A stretch of DNA of 64,000 nt from Acanthamoeba castellanii str. Neff (taxonomy: Eukaryota > Discosea > Longamoebia > Acanthamoebidae), in the NCBI RefSeq assembly GCF_000313135.1, contig NW_004457592.1:295171-359170 (forward strand), in the 5' to 3' direction. The translations under genes were made by a program, and so were the position numbers. A model generated the notes under the pieces. It did not search any database. It was not told the DNA's origin and saw nothing but the letters and a program-made list of their open reading frames with translations. Shown piece by piece: positions 1 to 10,992 of this stretch (position 1 is the first letter of the stretch; each line of letters begins with the position of its first letter).

Positions 1-838
1 TCCTCTCCTTCCCATCGCCCATCAACCGTGGCTTCCTCACCCCCAACCGATTCACACCGAACCGGTAAACACTCCCCGCCTCACACGTTTTGTTTATTCA
101 CTTCTTATTTGTTGATTTATTTATTTAGTTTATTATCTTTATTGAATTGGCTCATTTGTTTTTCCTTCCTTGAATAGGCGAAGGTTGTATTCGCCGTCGC
201 CGTCTCCGCTCCGGGCTGTGAAGGTGGAGAACGCCAGGTGGGCCCAGCCGGGCGAGCAGCAGCCTGCTCAACCGCCGGCCCAACAGCAGTCGCAGCCGCA
301 GTCTGCCGACGAGTCGTTGGTGGAACCGTGCCCCGTGTCGCTGAGGCAGCAGTTCAAGTCCATCAACTCGCGCATCGGGAACGTGAGGCGTGGCGCGCCT
401 GCCCTTCGCCTTTCTTTCCAAGACGACGGCTGGAAGAAGAAGGAGGAGCTGGAGATGGGCGACTCGTCCATGTCCGGCGACGAGGAGGACAACGGCTGGA
501 AGGCCCTCCGGTACGACACACGCACACACCACCTTCGCCTTCATGTGAGCTTCTATGCTGACATCAGAATCACATTTAACGAACAGACTGTTGCAACCGA
601 CGGACGACCGAGCGGTGTTGTACGAGCAGGCGCAGCAGATTCTGCGGCGGGATGGCGCGGAGAGGTCGACCTTCACCTCTTCGGCCACCGTGTCCCTGAG
701 CGTTTCTCTTGGCCAACTCGAGACCGCCAAGAACGAGCCGGTACCGTCTCAATCCCCCCACCTCCGGCGCTCTTTCCGCTCACAAGCTTTTTTCGTCTTT
801 TTTTTTGCCCACAGGCAGTTCGGCCTTGCTCGGTCTAG
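1..838 (+). CDS. Unknown protein, 3' part of gene (5' end outside window)
   Basis: Exons 1-64, 178-510, 587-740 and 815-838 join with consistent phase (2, 2, 0) and end at TAG 836-838. The visible protein is about 190 residues. It is rich in Ser, Pro and Arg at the start (an SPSPSP run), then Gln/Pro-rich, then has a short acidic stretch (GDEEDNGW), and ends in a region that could be helical (LYEQAQQILRRDG). I see no catalytic motif, membrane segment or recognised domain. The composition suggests an intrinsically disordered regulatory protein. I do not recognise a family; the N-terminal part lies upstream of the window. Confidence 0.6.
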
Positions 839-1231
839 AGCAAGCGTCGACATGGCCGACCCCAACAAGAGAGGCCAAATTGCCACCTATTAGGACGAGA
901 GGAAAGAGAGGGAGGGAGAGAGAGAGAAGCCCGAAAGGTCGCCCGTTGCACCTGGCATGCCCCATGGGCGTGCGTGCGGCAAGGCGTCTAGACCTTCGGC
1001 CGATGGCACCGACCCCAGCTTCAAAATCCGAACAACACCAAAAAACATTTGCACAAACAAAAAACCACAAAAAATATACTTATTTTACTCGAGATTAAAA
1101 AAACACTAGTTAATTCGATGTCGACAAAAAGATAATACGGCACGTTTCTTCGTTCCTTCGTTTGCTGTTTTGTTGATCTCACCAAGCCGACGGAGCAGAC
1201 TTGCTTGATATCATCATCACAACACTTCAGT
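839..1231. other. Intergenic region before farnesyl diphosphate synthase
   Basis: This stretch holds the 3' untranslated region of the upstream gene and the presumed promoter of the FPP synthase gene. It has an A-rich tract around 1030-1110 and no convincing coding exon. No clear TATA box or other named site was found. Confidence 0.5.
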
Positions 1232-3313
1232 ATGGAGGGCAAGCGTGCTACTTACTCGAGGGAGGATTTTCTCGCGGTGTTCAAGGAGGTGCACCAGGAG
1301 CTCATCGAAGAACTGCCCCGCGAGTTCGAGATGCCCCCCGACGCTGTCAACTGGGTCGACAAGGTGCGGCCACCCCCTCCCGGCAGCCATTTATTTTGTT
1401 CCGCCCCTCGATTCGAGTGATTTGATTTGCTTCGATCTTTGTGTCGCTGATCGTTCGTTCGTTAATTAATCGATCTTTCCGTCATCTCCCAGCTCATCGT
1501 GGACAGCGTGCCCGGTGGTATGCACCCAACGCAACGCCATTCCCTGCTCAAACCTTGACGATTTACTATTTACATTTTTTTTTTGATTTAGTTAATTAAT
1601 TAACTAATTGGTTGCGTGTGGCTGCCGCGGTGCAGGTAAGCTGAACCGTGGCCTCACGGTGGTGCACACCCTGCAGGCCCTCTCCTCCGAGCCCCTCACC
1701 CCGGCCCAGCTCAAGCAGGCCGCCGTTCTCGGCTGGTGCATCGAATGGGTACGCGCCCATCCATCCATCCACTCACATCCTTCTTGGTGGCACCCGTGCT
1801 GCTGCCTCCCGATCGTTGCACGTGCTTTTTTGCTCACACTCCCCTTTTCTTTCTCTCTTTCGTTCTCTCTTTCGTTCTTTCTTACGTTGGGTGCATACCA
1901 GCTGCAAGGGTTCTTCCTCGTGGCCGACGACCTCATGGACTCCTCGCAGACCCGCCGCGGCGAGCCCTGCTGGTACCTCAAGCCCGCGGTACGCTCCTCC
2001 TCCTCCTCCCCCACCCCAATGGGCCTGTGCCACCTCTCACGCTGTGGCGTGTGCGTGTGCGTCGTGTGCGAACGACGCAGCCCAAGTTCGAGGGTCAGAA
2101 GGTGGGCCTGGTGGCGGTGAACGATTCGTTCATCCTGGAGGCGCACGTGTTCCGTCTGCTCAAGAAGCATTTCCGGTCGCACCCCAACTACATTGACCTG
2201 GTGGACCTCTTCCACGAGGTCGCCTACCAGACCGAGCTGGGCCAGCTCCTCGACCTCACCTCCCAGCCCGCCGGCGACAAGGTCGACCTCTCCCTCTTCA
2301 CCCTCGACACGTGCGCCCCCCCCCCAATTCACCCCCTCCTCCCTCCTCCTCCCCCCTTTTACTCACCACTCAAAATCGTGTGCGTGTCGTGTCGTGTCGT
2401 TTGTCGTGTCGTGTCGTGTCGTGTTGTGCGTGCGTGCAGGTACCTGAAGATTGTGAGGTACAAGACGGCGTTCTATTCGTTCTACCTGCCCATCGCCCTC
2501 GGCATGTACCTGTCGGGCCACGCCACGGAGGAGCTGCTGGCCCAGGCCAAGGCCATCCTCCTGCCCATGGGCGAATTCTTCCAAATTCAGGCACGCATTC
2601 CTCGCGCGCCAGCGGCATACCAAGCATGTTGGTTGGTCGCTTTTTGTTGTCTCGACGAATGGGCACTGGCCGTTTAAAACCGTTAACCAACCCTGCACCA
2701 CCATGATAGGACGACTACCTGGACTGCTACGGCGACCCCGTGGTGATCGGCAAGATCGGTCGCGACATTGAGGAGAAGAAGTGCGGCTGGCTCGTGTGCC
2801 AGGCCCTCCTCCGCGCCACCCCTGAGCAGAAGCAGCTCATCCAGGTGCCGTTCTCGTCTTGTGTGTGTGTGTGTGTGTGTGTGTGTCGTGTGTGTGTCGT
2901 GTGTGTGTGTCGTGTGTGTGTGTGTCGTGTGTCGTGTGTGTGTGTCGTGTTGCGTGGCTGACATTCCGCTCATGTTCATTCGGGAATGCACGCACAGACC
3001 CAGTACGGCAAGGAGGACCCCGAGTGTGTGCTGAGGATCAAGGCCCTCTACAAGGAGCTCGACCTCGAGAACGTCTACAAGCAGGCCGAGGAGCAGAGCT
3101 ATGTCGAGGTAAAATGCTCACCATGTTTCAACAACGTGTTGTTGTTGATGATGTTGTTGTGTTCGGCACTTGCTGATGGTCACATGGCGATACAACTGTG
3201 TCGCGTGGTGTGGTGTGCTGCAGCTCAAGGGACAGATCGAGGCCGTCAGGCACGCACCGCTCCAGCACGCCCTCAACCTGCTCCTCGCCAAGATCTACAA
3301 GCGTTCCGCTTGA
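1232..3313 (+). CDS. FDPS: Farnesyl diphosphate synthase
   Basis: The enzyme condenses IPP with DMAPP and then geranyl diphosphate to make farnesyl diphosphate, the branch point to sterols, dolichol, ubiquinone tails and protein prenylation. Nine exons: 1232-1363, 1493-1517, 1636-1748, 1902-1988, 2081-2310, 2440-2590, 2710-2844, 2998-3108, 3224-3313. They give 357 residues, normal for the family. Visible landmarks are VPGGKLNRG near residue 50, the first aspartate-rich motif DDLMD (about residues 99-103) followed by the paired arginines of QTRRGE, GQ/LDL in the middle helices, and the second aspartate motif DDYLD (about 247-251). The C terminus KIYKRSA fits the IPP-binding end of eukaryotic enzymes. 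The intron after 2590 starts with GC instead of GT. A possible AATAAA poly(A) signal lies at about 3350. Identification is firm. Confidence 0.96.
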
Positions 3314-3495
3314 GCCCCCTCTACCAAGCGGGGCTGTGCCGCGCGATACAAATAAAGACGACAGCACTCAAGTGACTGTGGGCTCCCGACCCCGTGATGG
3401 CGCAGAGGGGGGAGGCAGAGTTTCTGATGCCCTTTGTGTTTGTATTGTTTATTGTGTTCTATTTTAATATAATGCGCTAACACATGCAACAACAG

Positions 3496-3828
3496 GCATC
3501 TCTCCACTCAGCAAGCCACTGCTTCAACACATCAAGGACATCATCAACAAGGAGATCAGGTTCCCAAATACTATCAGTCAGCATCAAAGGTTCAAGTCCA
3601 TATTGTCATCATCATACTTGAGGCTCATGCTGTTGCAGGGAGGCCAAGAGGCGTTGGCTGGCCAAGCGCTGCAGGGCCACTGGCAAGCCCAACCCACAGC
3701 AGCTGCTCAGGTTCATCTACAAATGCTATGCCCAGGTCACCACTCAGACCAATCCAGAGGACACGCTCTCCATCCTTCAGGCATGCTTGGTTAAGCTGGG
3801 AGGTGTGCTGGGAGGAGGAGTGGCCTGA
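3496..3828 (+). pseudogene. CpG-poor two-exon coding remnant or partial gene, unknown
   Basis: Exons 3496-3559 and 3639-3828 join in phase (AG + G, Arg) and stay open to TGA 3826-3828. They encode about 84 residues, basic in the middle (EAKRRWLAKRCRATGKP) and ending in a Gly/Leu-rich tail. No start codon or 5' exon can be found: the only nearby ATGs stop at once or are out of frame. Base use differs sharply from the neighbours: about four CpGs in 370 nt, against one every 10-15 nt in adjacent genes. The family is not recognised. It could be the end of a decayed or imported gene. The rest of 3314-4160 holds the FDPS 3' UTR and nothing else I can support. Confidence 0.35.
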
Positions 3829-4160
3829 GATGTGCCATTCATTGTGAGGTCACTCCAGGCCACCATTACATGCGCCCCACTGAACCAAAGCAGCTTGGAC
3901 TTCAAAGAGAAGTAGAACAAGGGTGAGGAAAAACTCTTTTTCGTTGTTGTTGTTGTTGGGGTGACGTTGTATCTGTACAAATGTGTGCCTCCGCTCGCTC
4001 TCGCGCCAAACGAGAGATGCGTCAGCAAAAACGAAGGCCTGGTTTCGGGGCAGGACAGGCTACCTGTCCCACCACACGATGCCCTTGGCCTCTCGCCTCG
4101 ACAGATCATGTGTGGCTGTCCACCACGTAGCAAGCGTATGTGGTGATGATGATGCTGTGA

Positions 4161-6554
4161 TCAGTCATCGAGGTGGTGGTCGGCAGCGGCGGCACCGAGC
4201 GGTGAGGGCACGGCGGCGAGACGCGGGAAGCGGACGGGTCGGAGGGCGGCCACGGTGGCCACGTCCTGCGCGTCAACCGTCCAGCTCCGCGAACGCAAGC
4301 TCCCGCTGCCCTGCTTCTTCGTCGAGAAGTTGCGAATGCTCGCCAGCCCTGTTTCCATTGCGAAATTGCGTCAGCCCCATCGTTCTCACACGTGTGTGCG
4401 TGTGTGTGTGTGTGTGCGCGCGCGCGCGTGTGTGCGTGTGCGTGTGTCGTGTGTGCGCACCTGTCTTCATCTCCTTGGAAAAGTTGGAGTGGTTCATGGG
4501 CACGTAGGCCTGGGGCTCGCAGAAGGCCGGGGCCTCGGCCGTCTCCCAGAACTTCTTGTAGCCGCCCTCGAGCACGTACATCTCCGGGTAGTAGAGCTCC
4601 GGGTAGCAGTGCTCGTGCATCTTACGGTCCCAACTGCGCAGGTACCGACACCTGAACGAAAATAAAAATAATATTGATGAATAAATAAATAAAGTGAGTT
4701 GAAAGAAGTGGTGGCGGAGAAGAAGCAGAAGAAGGTGGACGTACAGGACGGGACCGCGGTGGGAGGAGAACTCGCAGTGGAAGATGATGCACACCTTCTC
4801 CTTGAGCGGGATCGGGTTGGTCATGAAGTACTTCTCCACGTCCTGCGTCGTGGGCAGGTTCAACGCTCCTGCACATATCCCAGACACACACACACAATGT
4901 GAGCATCTCGCACTTGCAATACACGAGTATGTAAATAAACATAATTATATATGTAAATAAAAACAAAAACAAAAACAAATAAATACGTACCTCGAATGTG
5001 TCCGCCGTCGTACTCGTACTGGAAGCGGCAGTCGATGACGAAGAGGCGCGTGAAGACGCCATCGAACTCGCCGCGCAGGAGGCGCATGAGGGTGGCGGGC
5101 TCGATGCAGGGCAGGTCCGAGTGGCTCGCGTGCGGGTTGGTCGGCAGCACCGGCACGTGGGCCTCGCGCATGTCTGGCGTCGACGTCGAGGGTGACGTGG
5201 CCGACGACATCGGGTGGAGGGCCGGCAGCGAACCGCACGACATCGTGAGCGACCGCCCTACGCGCATCTTGAGCCGGCGCGCGTTGATTCCGGCCGACAC
5301 GCCCGACATGGTGAGCCCACCGCCGCCGGCGGCGGGCTTGGCCTCGGCCCCGTTGAACGGCGACGTGGCCACCGACGTCGACGTCGACAAAAATGACGAT
5401 GTCGGCGCGGCAAAGGGCGAAGTGGAGACCACAGCCGACGATGATGACGTCAGCGACGACGCAAGGCCGCTGCTGTTGAACGGTGAGGCTGTGGTGGGCA
5501 CGGCGGCGGACGAGACGGAGAGGCCGCGGTGGTGAATGCGGAACGACTGGTCATCGGCGGCGGCGCCCGCGAGGTCGTCGTCCGAGGCGAGGAGGCCGAC
5601 GTTGTGGCGGCGCAGGTGGGGGCGGTCGGTCATGGAGCCGGCGCGGCGCGAACGGCTGGGCGACGAGGGCGACGGCGAGAGCTGGAACAGCGGCGGGCGG
5701 TAGGGCGAGGCGCCGCTGATGGCAGTGGGTACCACGTTCTCCTTGTTGTTGTCGTTGTCGTCGTTCTCGCCGTTGTCGTCATCGTAGAGGTCGTCATCGT
5801 CGTCGCGCGCCGCGGCGAGGTCATCGCAATCCATCGTTGGCAGCTGATCGAGACGAAGCGTGGGCAGCTTCGAAGATGTGGACGAGGTGATGGCCTGGCA
5901 GGCACGACGCGAGGTGGGACAGCTGCCCACGCTACGTTGGCCCGAGTAGGGCGAGGTGTCGCGACTCAGGCCATCGTCGACGCAATTGAAGAGATTTCTG
6001 GCCTTTGATGAAGGCTGTTGGGCCGCTACTCGATTTTCGTGATCGAGATCGATGGGCGACAGCGGCGATCGATCGCCAAAGCAGAAGCTCTGGGCTCGGC
6101 CGGCACGTCGCATCGCAGCGACATCGTCGCTGGATGTGGTGAGTAGCGAAGATGTAGACGATGTCGAAGGGTGGGGGGCGGTATAAATCGAGGAACTGGA
6201 GGCAGTCAGGGATGAAGAAGATGACGTAGTCGTGGATCGGACGATGAAGCTGCCGGGCTTGCGCTTGTCGGAGTGGTGGAGCTTCTTGGCGCGGGTGAGC
6301 TTGGTCGAGGGACCCAGCGGCTTCTTGAAGGTGTTACCGGGGTGGGCCGAGGCCGAGCTCGTCAGTTCGGCCAGGGCCGAGAACGACGCGAATGCATCCG
6401 GCGAAGTCGCGCTCGACGATGAAGTTGTGGATTGGGCCGACTGGGCTCCGAAGAGGGACTTGCGCACTGGGACCTCGCGGTCGCCTGCCGTGTAGAGGTC
6501 CTGGAAGTTGCTGCTCAGCTTGGAGACGGGAGAGAGGTCCATCGAATCGCACAT
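4161..6554 (-). CDS. CDC25: CDC25-type M-phase inducer phosphatase
   Basis: A dual-specificity phosphatase that removes inhibitory phosphates from CDK1 to start mitosis. Exons on the minus strand: 6554-4991, 4868-4745, 4651-4461, 4348-4161; 688 residues. Residues 1 to about 480 are low-complexity Ser/Thr/Pro/Asp-rich sequence with many SP/TP sites, as in the regulatory half of CDC25 proteins. The rhodanese-like catalytic domain follows: VIDCRFQYEYDGGHIRGALN, the P-loop HCEFSSHRGP with the nucleophilic Cys near 553, then LCRYLRSWDR and YPEMYVLEGGYKKFW. The loop has His where animal and yeast CDC25s usually have Glu (HCEFSSERGP); Cys and Arg of CX5R are intact. The tail after the last intron is basic. 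The upstream region carries AACGG-type inverted repeats. Family assignment is secure. Confidence 0.94.
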
Positions 6555-6741
6555 TTTTTGTTGTTGAGTGGAAGATGTAGATCGTCAAAGAAGAGAATTG
6601 GACAATTACGAGTTGGCAATGGTAAGTTTCAGTGCGAGTGCCAGTGGATCCCGAGTGCCACGTCCCGGGATGCCCGTGTCGATCTGTTTCGAGAGAAGGA
6701 AGAGAAGAAGAAAGACCACCACCGGTCTATGGCCACTCAAC

Positions 6742-6795
6742 AACCCAACGTTGGGTTTCCAACGTTGCAGAATCCGACCGTTGCGCGCCCAACGG
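6742..6795. promoter_or_regulatory. Myb/MSA-like palindromes upstream of CDC25
   Basis: A 16-nt perfect palindrome (AACCCAACGTTGGGTT, 6742-6757) is followed by CCAACGTTG and by an inverted pair CCGTTG-6nt-CAACGG (6778-6795). It lies about 190-240 nt upstream of the CDC25 start. AACGG is the core bound by three-repeat Myb proteins in plant G2/M promoters (known). Its role here is inferred from position and symmetry. The rest of 6555-7123 shows no coding exon. Confidence 0.4.
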
Positions 6796-7123
6796 ACTGT
6801 CCGCAGGAAATGCAAGCCTGAAAAAGTAATTGTGCCGACACGCGTTCGTTGGTAAAACAGAGAAATATCAAATAATAAATAATAAATTGTTTATTGCACA
6901 CAACAGAGATAAGAGGAAGTAAAAAATTGCATTTATTTTTATCAGCGGTTCGGGCGGCCCCAGCTGTCGCGATGGGCATCAACCTATGTTGACGAGGAGG
7001 GAGGAGGTGACTATGATGATGACGACGGACGGTTGGTTGGAGAAACAATCGGTTCGGCTTCAGCTGCACGGGTCGCCCTTCGCGGTCTTTGATGTGTCGT
7101 TGCGTGACGTTGGCGGTGATGAT

Positions 7124-9396
7124 TTACTCGTCACCGTCCTCCTCAGCAGCAGCGTCAGCGTCGCCAGAGGCATCAGCAGCCGCCACGTCGTCTTCCTCGT
7201 TGGCGGCGCTGGTCTTGGCATTGTCCTGGTGTTCCTCCTCCTTCTCCTCGGCCTCCTCGGCGGCCGGCTTCTTGGCAGCAGAGGCGGGCTTCTTGGCAGC
7301 ACCGGCACCGGCAGCCTTCTTGTTGGCACCACCGGCGGCGGCCGAGCCGTTCTCAGCCTTCTTGGGGGGCGACTCGAGGGCCTGCAGCTCGGCGGCGTAC
7401 TGAGCCTCAAGCTTCTTTCGCTGCTCCAGCTTGTCGGCCGCCAGCCGCTCGTAGAAAGCCTGCGCACACAACCATCACCATTAGGATCGGATGATATCGC
7501 AGTACGGCGCACACGCACACGCACAAACACGCGCAAGTGGGCGACAGAAGGAAGTGTAAGTGCGCGCGAACCTTCTTGCGGGAGATGCTGTCGAGCGCGG
7601 CGGGAATCTCGTCAAGGCTGGTGGGTGGCTGGACGGAGAGGAGCTCAAAATCGATGTGGGTGGCCATGGTGAACTGGAACGCCCTCTTCTTCTTGGGGGC
7701 CTTGGGGGCAGCCTCGGTGCCCTCCTCCTCCTCCGCGGCGGTGGTCTCGTCCTTCTCCTCGTCCTCGTGCTCCTCGTTGTCGTTGCCCTCCTCGCCCTCT
7801 TCGCCCTCCTCCACCTCCTCCTTCTCAGCCTCCTTCTCCTCCACGCTCTCACCCTCGGCGCCCTCCTTGGCGACGGTCTTCTGCTTGGATTGACGATTGA
7901 CCAGAGCGGCCGTGAGCCTGTCGCACAGGGCGAGCTCATCCTTGTAGGCCTGTGAGAGCTCCTGGAGCGCCTTGTTGCGCTGCTCCTTCTTGAGCTTGAT
8001 GCGCTTCTCCTTCTCGAGTTGGGCCTTCTTCTCCCTGTCGGCCTTCTGGAGCTCCTTGATCTTGTTGTTGTGCTCCTTCCTCTTCTCGCGGATCACGGCG
8101 TAGACGGCATCCCTGTTGGACCCAAACACGTTGAACGCATACTTAGTCTTGAGGCCACACACTAGCGAGAGAAGACCAAGCAGTGTGCCCCGCACCGGTC
8201 CTTCTTGAACTTCTCGATCCTCTGCGCGATGGCGGATCTCTCGAACTTGGCCGCGCCCAGTTCGTCGCCCTTGGCCTGAAGAGCGTCCTTGAGGCGGTTG
8301 ACGTCGCTCTTGACCTCGCGCTCGCCTTCGTTGAGCTTCTTGAGCTCCTCGTCGAGTTCCTTGAGGCGAGCGTCCAGCGCGGGGTTCACGGGGGCTTCAG
8401 CCTCCTCGGCAAACTTGGCCCACTGTGAAGTAGAGAAGAAGTAAGGCGCGTTGTAAGCAGAAGATGAATCAGAAGCGGCGAATAATGAATTGTGTAGAAT
8501 GGTGATGCGGATTTATGCGGATGATGGTGGTGCGCACCTCCTTGACCTGACGCCTCTGGGCAGCGATGACGCCGAGCTCCTTGGATGAGGCTCTGTCCTG
8601 ACCGGTGGAGATGGAACGCTTGATCTGGATCTCCACCGCACGCTCCCTAGCCTCGAGATGCTCGAGATTGAGGGCTACAACCTTCTTGCTGTCCTTGATG
8701 TCCTTGCTGATGGGCAGCTGCCTCTTCTGCTTGTTCAACTCTTCCAGCTTGCGCCTGCGAGCGTTAATCTCCTTATCGAACGTCGAGCGAAGAGCGGCAC
8801 GCTCATCAATGAGCTTCTTCCTCGCCATCGAGTGCTCCGACCGATTGTCGCGCGATTCCAGCTCCTGATCTTGGATGGCCTTACGCTCTTCTTGAATGAC
8901 ATCGATACGGCGACGGATTTCCTCCTACAGGGACACAATCACAATCAATTAAGGGAGCAGCAAATGTTCAGGCGAATCAGCGAAGTGTGCACAAGCAGGG
9001 TTGTGAAACTACAGAGCGGATGGAAATGCGTACCAATTCGGAATAGGCAGCATCGATCTTGGCGGTGAAATCATCCAGCTGCTTGTTCTCCTTCTCCAAT
9101 TCGAGCCGGGGGTACTTGCTGAGGTAATCGGGCTGCTTTGCCGCGGCCCCCTTCTGATCATTACCTCCCCTACCGCCAGCGCGCTGACCCTGCTGCTGCG
9201 GCTGGGACTGCTGCTGACCTCCCCTGCTAGCACCGCCGCCGCGACCGCCACGCTGACCGCCAGTGGCCTGGCCGCGGGCCTCACCGACGTTGGCGGGCTT
9301 GGCATTTCCCTTCTTGGCGGCCTGATCATTATTGCCACTCTTCTGCGCAGAGGGCTCCGAGACGCCCTTACCCTTTCCGCTGTTGGCCTTGCTCAT
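7124..9396 (-). CDS. BFR1-like coiled-coil protein (nuclear segregation protein family)
   Basis: Five exons: 9396-9034, 8924-8538, 8422-8196, 8112-7572, 7459-7124; 617 residues. An N-terminal disordered segment (Gly/Gln/Ala-rich with RGG-like GGRGG stretches, residues 15-85) is followed by about 350 residues of heptad-patterned Lys/Glu/Arg-rich coiled coil, an acidic linker (EEGEEGEEGNDNEE), a short ordered block (FELLSVQPPTSLDEIP), a further helix, and an Ala/Lys/Glu tail. The arrangement matches yeast Bfr1 and its relatives, which associate with polysomes and mRNPs and affect ER mRNA and ploidy. That function is known only for yeast and is transferred by resemblance. The start ATG 9396 was chosen because upstream sequence in frame lacks coding character. 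Another coiled-coil family cannot be excluded. Confidence 0.7.
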
Positions 9397-9666
9397 CTTC
9401 TCAGTTGGTCGCTGCACAGCAGATAGATCTATCTGTCTGGGGTTGGGAGTGATGATGAATTCGATTTGCGCGGTGACCTCCACAGAGCCAGCCCCCATGC
9501 TGGCTTTTTGCCAAGTACCCTTAAAAGGAAATCCGCATAATTCTTTCCCCAGTTCTGTCTGAACGGCCACTAACGCGTCACAAATAAATTAACCCAAAAG
9601 GTAGAAGAGGGAGGAACAGGGCGCGGGGCTCTTTCTGTCGGGTCTATGTACGATGTCGATCTCTCT

Positions 9667-10760
9667 CTACTCGCTGGCCTCGTCGAGGGTGGAGAGGCAC
9701 GTCCACGTGGGCTCGGGCTGCAGCGATTCCTTCCACAGCGTGACCTTGTTGTCAGCCGACGACACCGCCAGGATGTTGCCCGTCAGCGACCACGAGACGC
9801 GCCACACGACCTGCTCACACATCATCGGTTGCACTCGCGTTAGCAACATGGGAGACATTCACAGAACCGCACAACACACGCGCGCACGCACGCACACACG
9901 CACGCACACACACGCACACACAACACGGCACACGGCACGCACAGACATTGTGGGGGTGTTTGGGCGCGCACCTCGGAGAAGGTGTGGAGGGGACGGGGCT
10001 CCCAGCCCTTGGAGGAGTCCTCCTGGGTCCAGATGATGACGGTCTTGTCCTGCGAGCACGAAGCGATGACGCTCGCGGTGGAGCCCATGTTGGGGGACCA
10101 GGCCACGTCGCGCACCCAGTCCTGGTGGGCTTTGAGCTTGTCCTCGCAGCGCCACTGGTTGTCCTGGGGCGAGTGTCGCCAGATCTTGACGAGGTTGTCG
10201 CAGCCGCCGGTGACGAAGCGCCTCACGGGGGGCTGGGCGATCGATCCCGAGCGGAGGAGAGCGCCAGGGGCGACGGCGGGCGCCCAGGAGATGGAGTTGA
10301 CGCCGATTTGGTGCGCCTGGAATCGCTGGGCGTCCCATTTGGCCTCGGCAGGCGAGTAGGAGAGCACCGATACATGGCCATCCGAGGAGGCGCAGGCGAG
10401 GGCGAGGCCGAATTCGTGGGGCGCGAAGGCGAGGCTGTTGACGGAGAGCTCGTGGCCCTCGTAGACGTGAATCTTCTCCCAGATGTTCTTGGCCGCCTCC
10501 TTCCACACGATCACCTTGCGATCGTAGCCGCACGATGCGAGGATGACGCCGAACTTGGGGTGGCCCCAGCACACTTGCCACACGGGACCTTCGTGACCCT
10601 TCAATTCCGCGACTTGCGTGTAGTTGGATTCATTTGAGCCCTCGAAGATCTTGATTGTTCGATCGGAAGAGCACGTCGCGACTCGCTTGCCGTAGTAATC
10701 GGGCTGCGCATCGTGCACCATATCGGTGTGCTCCGTGTTCACTTGCGCGCTCTTTTCCAT
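9667..10760 (-). CDS. SEC13: SEC13 WD40 protein (COPII coat / nuclear pore)
   Basis: Two exons (10760-9972, 9810-9667) encode 310 residues, the usual SEC13 length. WD-type blades are clear: [81 protein letters not shown]...[13 protein letters not shown] and [28 protein letters not shown]13 has six blades and takes a seventh from SEC31 in COPII or from Nup145/Nup96 in the nuclear pore (known). The AxxWG-type pattern around WGHPKFG is typical of SEC13 and separates it from SEH1. The single intron is a CA/GT-rich low-complexity stretch. Nothing is truncated. Confidence 0.93.
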
Positions 10761-10992
10761 TGTCTCGTTATTTAATGTGAAATGAATAAAATTAGATTAA
10801 TCCACTTGAGCGATGCGCTGAGGGTGGATGTGAGGTTGAAGATGGAGTGAGCGGTGGTCGATGGCAGAAATGCAGCGAGGGCACGCCTTTGTAGAGAATT
10901 GAATTGCAATGTTGGCGCCGTGACGTGGTGTCTTCGTGTCCTTGCTGCCACGTCCCCAGCCCCCTTAAGGCGGAGGCGCGGCATCACCCCTT

